This document shows positions 58,473 to 64,000 of a stretch of DNA of 64,000 nt, one piece after another. Within the stretch, counting starts at the first letter, position 1. Every line of letters begins with the position of its first letter. The stretch comes from JAHEJX01 sp041605955 (GTDB taxonomy: Bacteria; Actinomycetota; Acidimicrobiia; Spongiisociales; UBA5794): contig JBFIXI010000001.1 in NCBI GenBank assembly GCA_041605955.1, positions 61,182 to 125,181 of the forward strand, given 5' to 3'. Under the pieces are notes generated by a model. The model saw only the letters and a list, made by a program, of their open reading frames with translations, had not been told where the DNA came from and searched no databases. A program made the position numbers and the translations under genes.

Positions 58473-59780
58473 TCAGCCTTCCAGAGCGTCGGGTGGGATG
58501 TCGATCGTGTCGGTCGTGCCGATGTCGTAGAGCTCGTAGGTGACATGGAATTCACCGTCGGCGTAGCCGCTTCCCGTGGCGATCAGCTCGAGCTTGACCA
58601 GCTCCGGCAGGGAGCAGGGCTCGATCCACAGCGTGGCTTCGAGGGAGGCGGTGTTCGGCACTAGAGCATCGTTGAGCTGGCGCATGTCCTCGAGATCTAG
58701 CGAGTAGACGTCGACCTGGCGCTCGGCGACCTCAGCCTGTTCGATGGGCTCGAACTGCTCGACGACGTCGGGCACCCAAAGGTCGTCGACGAAGTCGCGG
58801 TGGTTCCACGACCGGCCGCGGAATTCGATGTCAGGCTGCCAGTCCTCGCCAGGGGGGCGCCAGTACTCGTATCCCCCATCGACCCAGAGCGTGTCGATGT
58901 GAGCGAGGTCCTGATCGCGAATGTATACGGTGCGCTGCCACGCCCATGGGTCCTCAGTGCGGAGCTCGTCGATCGATTCGACCAAGGCGTTGTGGTGCAG
59001 TTGGTAGCGGCTGCGATATGCGCCGACCTCGTCGATGAGCTGTTTGCCTCGATCGCGGCACGATGGACCGGCGGCGACCACTACCGGCAGCTCGATCACG
59101 ATCGGAGCGCCGTAGTCATACGTGCGATAGGTGAGGCGGGCAAACTCCCCGTCGTCTCGCTCGAAGTAGAGCTCATAAGTGGCGAACGTGTCGTTGGCGT
59201 ACAAGCTGACCTCGGCGGTTGCGGTCACCACGGTGGACGGGTCGATACCCGAGTAGTCGGCAACTACAGGACCAGACGCCGAAAATGTCGTGGTGTCGCG
59301 GCCTTCGTGGCTGTTCGGGCCGACGGCTGCGAAATCGGTCACGACTTCCTGCGAAGTGAAGGGATGCTGATTGAGGAGGTCGCCCAGCGCACTCGGCTCG
59401 ATGATCTCCCAGTCGTGGCCGAAGTAGCGGTTCCAGGCCTGATCGCCCGACACGATGACCTCGCGGAAGTATTCCGCGGGGTCAGTCGATCCGAATATCT
59501 CGAGGATTCGATCGGCGGCTGCCGTATGTTCCTCGATCGTGGTGATGAGGCCGCCGCGAGCCGTTTCGATCACCCACTCCTCGCGGTAGTTCTCCGGGTC
59601 GGTGATTGGAGCGGCCGTGGTGGTGGTAGTGGGAGCCTCCGTCGACGTGGTGGTGGTCGTCGTAGCCGTGGTGGGAGGCGGTGTCGGGTCACCGATCGGA
59701 GCACCGACTGACTCGGTGCCGGGATCGCCGCAGGCAACGACCAAGAGGGTCAGTGCCACCAGAAGCGATCTTCTACGCAT
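58473..59780 (-). CDS. hypothetical lipoprotein with Thr-rich linker
   Basis: A 435-residue lipoprotein: signal peptide RRRSLLVALTLLVVACGDPG (lipobox V-A-C), then a Pro/Thr-rich linker of about 40 residues (runs of six and five Thr), then a globular region with no domain I recognise. That region has FGSTDPAEYFREVIVSGDQAW, DTTTFSASGPVVADYSGI, EVSLYANDTFATYELYFER, ELPVVVAAGPSCRDRGKQL and an acidic C-terminus. ATG 59780 is where the signal peptide starts. The Thr-rich spacer suggests glycosylation and display away from the membrane. Confidence 0.75.
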   Translation of the reverse strand: MRRRSLLVALTLLVVACGDPGTESVGAPIGDPTPPPTTATTTTTTSTEAPTTTTTAAPITDPENYREEWVIETARGGLITTIEEHTAAADRILEIFGSTDPAEYFREVIVSGDQAWNRYFGHDWEIIEPSALGDLLNQHPFTSQEVVTDFAAVGPNSHEGRDTTTFSASGPVVADYSGIDPSTVVTATAEVSLYANDTFATYELYFERDDGEFARLTYRTYDYGAPIVIELPVVVAAGPSCRDRGKQLIDEVGAYRSRYQLHHNALVESIDELRTEDPWAWQRTVYIRDQDLAHIDTLWVDGGYEYWRPPGEDWQPDIEFRGRSWNHRDFVDDLWVPDVVEQFEPIEQAEVAERQVDVYSLDLEDMRQLNDALVPNTASLEATLWIEPCSLPELVKLELIATGSGYADGEFHVTYELYDIGTTDTIDIPPDALEG

Positions 59781-59901
59781 CCGACGACTATCGGCATCGG
59801 CGCGGTATGGGTTCACCGAATCGGTAGTTGCCATGCCGCATGCTCGCGTATCTGCCCGGATACACAGGAGCCGGGCGTACGGCGCAGCGTGGCGGTCATG
59901 A

Positions 59902-60918
59902 TCAGTCCCGGCGGCGGGCCGACCAGCCGATGACGAAGCCGGCCAGAAAGGAGCCCACCCGACGTGTCGGGCGGACCAGTGTCGGCTGATCCAAGTCAGG
60001 GCCGGCCGTGATCGAAATTGGTTCCGGCGCAAACCGCTCACTGGGTGGGGCGACGTCGCCGTGGCGGAGATAGTCGGCATAGACCGTGGTCACCTCGGCG
60101 CCGAACACGAACACGATCAGCAGCAAGTAGAAGAAGAACAGGAGGATGGCCGCCCCGCCGAGCGCTCCCAGCGTGCCGGTCCCACCCGCCTGATTCAGGT
60201 ACAGGCCCACCAGCGCAGCTGCGCTGAGGCCGCTGAGCGCAGTCGTGGCGCCACCACGCACGGCGGCCTTCCACGGAATCGCCACGGGAGTCAACGCCTG
60301 GAACGTCAGGCCGGTTACCAACATCAGCATGAGGAGTGACACCACCGGGATGCCGAGCCGCAGCACCGCCTCGAGCGCATTCAGCGACTCCGGCAGCAAG
60401 TCGACCAGCCATTCGACGGCGGCGACGGCGACGATGGGGGTGAAGACGAGCACGGCAATGACCAGGGTGGTGCCGACGCCGATGGCGCGCCCCACGATCC
60501 ATCCGAGCGCACCGGTGCGGCGCTTCGCCTCCGGAACGTGGAAGATGGCCGCCAGCACCCCATGAAGCTGTTGGAAGACGTTCGACGCGGTGAACGCCGC
60601 AATTGCCAGACCGATCGACAGCGCTCCGGCGCGCTGGTCGCGAACCGACTCCAGCAATGTCTCGAACGTGCTCCCTACCTCGTCTCCGGCGACGTCGGTG
60701 ACCCGCTCCACGAGATCCTCGACGGCGCTCGGGTCGCCGAGGAGAAACCCGGCAATCGATACGACGACGAACAAAAGGGGCACCACCGAGAATACGGCGT
60801 AGTAACTGAGCGCGGCCGCCAGGCGGGTGCCGTGATCGATGACGAACTCCTTGCCCGCCGCTCGCACGATGGCGCCGATGCGCAGGAGAAGGGCGCGTAG
60901 TCGGGACGTGATGCTCAC
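59902..60918 (-). CDS. YihY/virulence-factor-BrkB family membrane protein
   Basis: A 338-residue protein with about six membrane helices. It has HGTRLAAALSYYAVFSVVPLLFVVVSIAGFLLG (the A-A-A-L-(S/A)-(Y/F)-(Y/F)-x-x-F-S-(L/V)-x-P signature), FTASNVFQQLHGVLAAIFHVPEAKRR, TPVAIPWKAAVRGG and GTLGALGGAAILLFFFYLLLIVFVFGAEVTTVY. The charged C-terminus is cytoplasmic. The family is often misnamed as RNase BN; real function unclear, possibly transport. GTG start with GGAG upstream. A lipoprotein gene follows on the same strand after about 120 bases. Confidence 0.9.
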   Translation of the reverse strand: MSITSRLRALLLRIGAIVRAAGKEFVIDHGTRLAAALSYYAVFSVVPLLFVVVSIAGFLLGDPSAVEDLVERVTDVAGDEVGSTFETLLESVRDQRAGALSIGLAIAAFTASNVFQQLHGVLAAIFHVPEAKRRTGALGWIVGRAIGVGTTLVIAVLVFTPIVAVAAVEWLVDLLPESLNALEAVLRLGIPVVSLLMLMLVTGLTFQALTPVAIPWKAAVRGGATTALSGLSAAALVGLYLNQAGGTGTLGALGGAAILLFFFYLLLIVFVFGAEVTTVYADYLRHGDVAPPSERFAPEPISITAGPDLDQPTLVRPTRRVGSFLAGFVIGWSARRRD

Positions 60919-61341
60919 GGTGAAGTCAACTCCTGGAGGTGTGACTGCAGTATGCGGAAGTATCGATCAGCTGCATCGACATTGGGGACCATCACAAACA
61001 TCGGTCCGCTTGAGCCGCATAGGGGTCCGACCCACGCCGCCTCGGAGTCATGCCACTTTGCGCAGACGCACCCGACGCTTTGTCCTGCCCGTTGGCTGTC
61101 TGCTTCGGGACGTTACAGGTGTCGTGGCCCGGGATCGAGTTCGCGTCGGCAAGCGGCGTGGTTCGGCCGGGCCGTTCACGTTCACGATCTGATCCGGGCC
61201 CGCAAGCAGCAGGTTTCCGCAGCGCCGCGGCTTGGTGCTCGATCAGTCGCTGCAATGCATCGCCGGCGCGTGTCTTGGTTCAGCTGCGGAGCCGGCACCG
61301 GGCTAGCTTGACGCCGCGCCGGATGTGCCGAGGAGGAACCA
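60919..61341. other. divergent intergenic region without a supported gene
   Basis: About 420 bases between the YihY gene and the F420-type oxidoreductase, read in opposite directions. Promoters for both should be here. No convincing coding frame, repeat or hairpin is visible. Confidence 0.45.
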
Positions 61342-62187
61342 ATGGTCGAGTTCGCAGTGAAGACACCGCCCCACCATGCCGAGTGGGCCGACATGCTCGA
61401 TGTGTGGCGGGCAGCCGATGAGATCGAAGTATTCGCCGAGGCGTGGAACTTCGACCACTTCTACCCACTAGCCGAACCGCGCGAGGGGCCATGCATGGAA
61501 GGATGGACGACGTTGGCGGCGCTTGCGCAGGCCACGAAGCGGATCCGCGTCGGCTGCATGGTCAACGGCATGCACTATCGCCACCCCGCCGTCACCGCCA
61601 ACATGGCGGCCAGTCTCGACATCATCTCTGCGGGCCGCTTCAACCTCGGGCTCGGAGCCGGTTGGTACGAGCTCGAGTCGAATGCATACGGCATAGAGCT
61701 GGGAACGATGCGGGAGCGCATGGACCGCTTCGACGAAGGTGTCGAGGTCATCAAGAGCCTGCTCGGCAACGAGACTACGACCTTCGAAGGGGCCTTCTAT
61801 CAGCTGGTCGACGCTCGATGTGAGCCGAAGCCGCTGCAACGCCCGATGCCTCCGATCGTTATCGGGGGCAAGGGTGAAAAACGTACGCTGCGCACAGTGG
61901 CCCGTCACGCCGACTATTGGGACGCCATGTTCCCGTCGTCCGTATCGGAATGGCAGCGCCTCGACTCCATCCTGCGTGAACACTGTGCAGCAGTAGGACG
62001 CGATGCCCACGAGATCCGCCGCTCCGTCCATCTGCGCTGGTTCCCCGACGCCGACATCGATGCACTCGTCGCCAGCGCGCTCGCGTTCGGTGACGCCGGT
62101 GTCGACGTCGTCATCTTCGGCATGCAGCATCCCTATCGCGCCACCAGGCTCGAGCCGCTGGCCAACGCCTTGCAGGATGAGGCGTGA
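61342..62187 (+). CDS. luciferase-like monooxygenase, F420-dependent type
   Basis: A 281-residue TIM-barrel protein of the luciferase-like group. It has ADEIEVFAEAWNFDHFYPLAEPREGPCMEGWTTLAALAQATKRIRVGCMVNGMHYRHPAVTANMAASLDIISAGRFNLGLGAGWYELESNAYGIEL and PMPPIVIGGKGEKRTLRTVARHADYWDA. The G-x-G-A-G-W-x-x-x-E block and H-P-(A/G)-x-x-A-x-x-A-A-x-L-D block are characteristic of the F420-dependent branch common in Actinomycetota. GAGGAGGAACC before the ATG supports the start. Substrate unknown. Confidence 0.9.
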   Translation: MVEFAVKTPPHHAEWADMLDVWRAADEIEVFAEAWNFDHFYPLAEPREGPCMEGWTTLAALAQATKRIRVGCMVNGMHYRHPAVTANMAASLDIISAGRFNLGLGAGWYELESNAYGIELGTMRERMDRFDEGVEVIKSLLGNETTTFEGAFYQLVDARCEPKPLQRPMPPIVIGGKGEKRTLRTVARHADYWDAMFPSSVSEWQRLDSILREHCAAVGRDAHEIRRSVHLRWFPDADIDALVASALAFGDAGVDVVIFGMQHPYRATRLEPLANALQDEA

Positions 62188-62286
62188 GCGGCGGGGCCCG
62201 TGGCGGCAGGAACGTCGATCGGGACTACCTCTAGCAGCCTGGCGACGGCCCCGGGTGCAGCGGGCGCACAGAGAGGAGACTGTATC

Positions 62287-63411
62287 TCAGCTGCCAAGCT
62301 GCCGGATGACGATGAGCTGATCGGCAGCCGATTCGGCTCCCCATACTTCGCCGGGGCGGCCGAGGAGTTGGCGGACGTTGCCGGGTTTGGAGGGTAGCTC
62401 GAACGTGGCGAACTCCGCGGTGGCAGGGTCGAAGCGGTGGATGGCGTTGCCGCCGAAGTCGCTCACCCAGACGATGTCGGTGTCGTCGACGTAGACGGCG
62501 TAAGCGGACGGGTCGTCTCCTGGCAGCGGCCAGGTGTCCCAGGAACCTGTGTCGGGCTGGTAGCGGCTGAGCCGGCCCGAGTTCCATTCACTCACCCAGA
62601 TGGCACCGGTTGAGTCGGACCACACCCGGCGGGCGCCCTGGCTCGGGGTGGGCGGGTCGAGCACGGTGATCGACCGATCGGCGCCGACCACGCCGACGTA
62701 GCTTCCCGCCAGCGAGGCGAAGTAGATCTTGCCGAGCGGGGTGGCCGCGATGCCGTAGGGGCCCCGGCCGCGGGGGGCGTCGAACACCTCCATGTCGCCG
62801 GTGGCCGGGTCCAACACCCCGACGATGCCGTTCTGACCGGTGAACCACAGCTGGCCTGCACCGTCGAAGGCCGCCGTGTTGAGGTTGGCGTCGTCGCGGC
62901 CCGGCGGTAGTGGGTATTCGGTGATCTCGTCGGTGCGCGGATCGACCTTCTGGATGGCGTTGCGGCCCCCGTCGGTGATCCAGGCGAACCCGGCGCGGTC
63001 GACGATGACCCCGTGGGGTCGGGAGCCGGGCCCGAGGTCGATCAGGCGGGATTCCCCGGTGACGGGGTCGAGCCAGCCGAGCTCACCGGAGCCCTGCGCC
63101 GTGTACCAGACCCCGCCGTCGGTCGCCGGTGCCACGTCGTGGGGTCGAGAGCCGGCGGGGACCGGGTAGGCCACGAGCTCGAGGTCGGCTGCGGGGATGG
63201 GTTGGGGCCCGGTGGTCGTCGTAGTTGTTGGGGGTGGCGATGTCGTCGAGGTGGCCGTGCTGGGAGGTACCGGCGACATGGTGACGGTGGTTGCCGGTGG
63301 ACTCGTGGTGGGAAAGCTCGTCCGTGTGGACGTGGTGGCGTCGGAGGTGGCATTGCAGGCCGCGCTGGTCATGGCGAGCAGCACACCCAGCAAGCGGAAG
63401 CGGCGCCTCAT
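62287..63411 (-). CDS. virginiamycin B lyase-like (NHL/Vgb propeller) lipoprotein
   Basis: A 374-residue lipoprotein: signal peptide FRLLGVLLAMTSAACNA (lipobox S-A-A-C), a Ser/Thr/Pro-rich linker to about residue 70, then a seven-blade-type propeller. Blades repeat a V-P.G..PH.......G.VW.T....G...... LDP.TGE pattern (PVPAGSRPHDVAPATDGGVWYT, GPGSRPHGVIVDRAGFAWIT, GAGQLWFTGQNGIVGVLDP, GAIWVSEWNSGRLSRYQPDTG). This is the Vgb family of streptogramin lyases and related sensors. Display on a Thr-rich stalk makes a binding or sensory role more likely than antibiotic lysis. It converges with the oxidoreductase. Confidence 0.83.
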   Translation of the reverse strand: MRRRFRLLGVLLAMTSAACNATSDATTSTRTSFPTTSPPATTVTMSPVPPSTATSTTSPPPTTTTTTGPQPIPAADLELVAYPVPAGSRPHDVAPATDGGVWYTAQGSGELGWLDPVTGESRLIDLGPGSRPHGVIVDRAGFAWITDGGRNAIQKVDPRTDEITEYPLPPGRDDANLNTAAFDGAGQLWFTGQNGIVGVLDPATGDMEVFDAPRGRGPYGIAATPLGKIYFASLAGSYVGVVGADRSITVLDPPTPSQGARRVWSDSTGAIWVSEWNSGRLSRYQPDTGSWDTWPLPGDDPSAYAVYVDDTDIVWVSDFGGNAIHRFDPATAEFATFELPSKPGNVRQLLGRPGEVWGAESAADQLIVIRQLGS

Positions 63412-63434
63412 CGCCTCAACCTAGCTCCGGAGTC

Positions 63435-63788
63435 TCGTCGCATCTGGGTAAGACGCACACGACCAGCGGCGGAATCATCTTCATCGTCTTCCCGTTCGAG
63501 GAATGCGTGCTGCTCGATGGGAGCACGCCGGGCGTGGTGTAGCGATCGATCGGCGAATTCATGTCACATGCTGCCAACGGGGACACACTCACCGGTGAGT
63601 TCGAGAACTCGGGGTGCGCGAGCCTCGATCCGGCTACGGCCGACATCGGAACTACCCCGCTCAACGGCACCCGAACAATTACAGGTGGCGCCGGCCGATT
63701 CGCCGGCGCCTCCGGCTCGGCTACAACATCGGGATTCGGAGTTGGGCCCGACTACGAGCTGACCTGGGAGGGGACGCTCACGTACTGA
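63435..63788 (+). pseudogene. remnant of a secreted beta-rich domain gene with one in-frame TAG
   Basis: The frame reads SSHLGKTHTTSGG, ECVLLDGSTPGVV, then TAG (63540-63542), and continues in the same frame with AANGDTLTGEF, NGTRTITGGAGRFAGASGSAT and YELTWEGTLTY. The latter matches the A-A-N-G-D-x-(L)-x-G and T-G-G-(T/A)-G-R-F-x-G-A-x-G pattern of small exported beta-sandwich proteins common in bacteria. These are normally preceded by a H-L-G-(R/K) segment, as here, and by a signal peptide, which is missing: upstream lies the divergent Vgb-like gene. So the 5' part is lost and the rest carries a stop. A start at ATG 63561 would give only 75 residues. Confidence 0.65.
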
Positions 63789-63806
63789 GCCAACGTCGCC
63801 GCTAAC

Positions 63807-63837
63807 CACGGATCCCCGCCTGAAGCGGGGATCCGTG
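63807..63837. terminator. strong bidirectional hairpin terminator
   Basis: A perfect 13-bp stem (CACGGATCCCCGC and GCGGGGATCCGTG) with a CTGAA loop, lying between the plus-strand remnant and the end of the minus-strand gene at the window edge. It can serve both directions; CATTT follows on the plus side. Confidence 0.85.
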
Positions 63838-63854
63838 CATTTGGGGTCCGCCGT

Positions 63855-64000
63855 CTAGTCCTCGTCTTTGTGGGGGAGTAGTTGGCGGGCGCCGCCTTTC
63901 CAGTCGTCGCGGATGATGCGGTCGGGGAAGGTGTCGATGGCGGCGGCTACTTTGGCGATGTCGGCTTTGGTGAAGGCGGCGATCTGTTCCCAGGCGGTGA
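63855..64000 (-). CDS. C-terminal part of a protein with an RIxRDDWxxxA-type tail
   Basis: Only the last 47 or so residues are in the window; the start lies beyond it. The sequence reads TAWEQIAAFTKADIAKVAAAI, then FPDRIIRDDWKGGARQLLPHKDED. The pattern F.QIA....DI..V...I..FP.RI.RDDW...A..L is known from the helix-hairpin-helix-like C-terminal extension seen on several unrelated bacterial proteins (for example some NuoE and L21 forms). The parent protein cannot be named from this piece. It ends 17 bases from the terminator hairpin. Confidence 0.55.
   Translation of the reverse strand, partial: TAWEQIAAFTKADIAKVAAAIDTFPDRIIRDDWKGGARQLLPHKDED

Noticed and set aside
62287..63411. Streptogramin antibiotic resistance gene
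   Set aside because: The propeller is Vgb-like, but it is a lipoprotein on a long Thr-rich stalk with no resistance neighbours. Vgb-like propellers are common with no resistance role.

Overview
The window looks like a piece of chromosome from a GC-rich member of the Actinomycetota, most likely Acidimicrobiia-like. This placement is inferred from gene content and style: PspC-type histidine kinase with LuxR regulator, an F420-type luciferase-like oxidoreductase, lipoproteins with Thr/Pro-rich linkers after an A-A-C lipobox, many GTG/TTG starts and overlapping stop/start codons. I see no rRNA, tRNA, CRISPR array, prophage or insertion sequence. The genes are mostly uptake and catabolism functions typical of a free-living heterotroph.

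Layout. 0-7 kb: end of a peroxiredoxin-like gene, glyoxalase-fold proteins, an SRPBCC gene broken by one in-frame stop, a PspC envelope-stress module (membrane protein divergent from kinase/response regulator) and a Usp-like protein followed by a 14-bp tandem repeat. 7-17 kb: a flavin monooxygenase, an ECF-type sigma factor overlapping a membrane-anchored WxxSxDG-repeat protein, a YbaK deacylase, two paralogous small membrane proteins, and a tight operon of RTX lipase, TauD-like dioxygenase and glycosyltransferase. 17-24 kb: a tripartite tricarboxylate transporter (TctC-B-A) run on into an isocitrate-lyase/PEP-mutase enzyme and a D-2-hydroxyacid dehydrogenase, facing an HpcH/HpaI lyase. This reads as uptake and cleavage of a small organic acid. 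24-27.5 kb: an LVIVD-repeat secreted protein, then a CsoR/CstR-type regulator with two near-identical palindromic operators and a rhodanese lipoprotein plus two OsmC proteins, best read as a persulfide-response regulon. 27.5-32 kb: a large fusion of nucleotide-translocase-like membrane domain, HEAT repeats and cNMP-binding domain, divergent from a stand-alone cNMP-binding protein.

32-40 kb: miscellaneous cytosolic and membrane genes (bicupin, MFS, a Cys-bearing DUF4262 protein, YceI with an operator-like site next to a relic marR fragment, a cytosolic NMT1/THI5-like protein, the second Usp-like paralog, TSUP permease). 40-52 kb: a complete Liv-type ABC transporter (livK, a strong hairpin, then livHMGF) divergent from a catabolic neighbourhood: an SDR lacking its catalytic Tyr/Lys, RidA, YtcJ-like amidohydrolase, bicupin, two beta-hydroxyacid dehydrogenases, a cupin and a 2-keto-4-pentenoate-hydratase-type enzyme. 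This is the best candidate for an undescribed pathway here. 52-57 kb: Na+/phosphate cotransporter with PhoU, a polar amino-acid ABC transporter, a CoA-binding protein and a MoaD-like gene frameshifted by a 10-bp duplication. 57-64 kb: a proline-racemase-family protein with both catalytic Cys replaced, two Thr-rich lipoproteins, YihY, an F420-type oxidoreductase, a broken secreted-protein remnant, a strong terminator and the tail of one more gene.

A recurring theme is fresh gene decay. Four loci (SRPBCC, MarR-like, MoaD-like, the 63.4-kb remnant) are intact except for a single stop, a short duplication or a missing end. Because TAA and TAG end ordinary genes nearby, I read these as lesions or assembly errors, not recoding.
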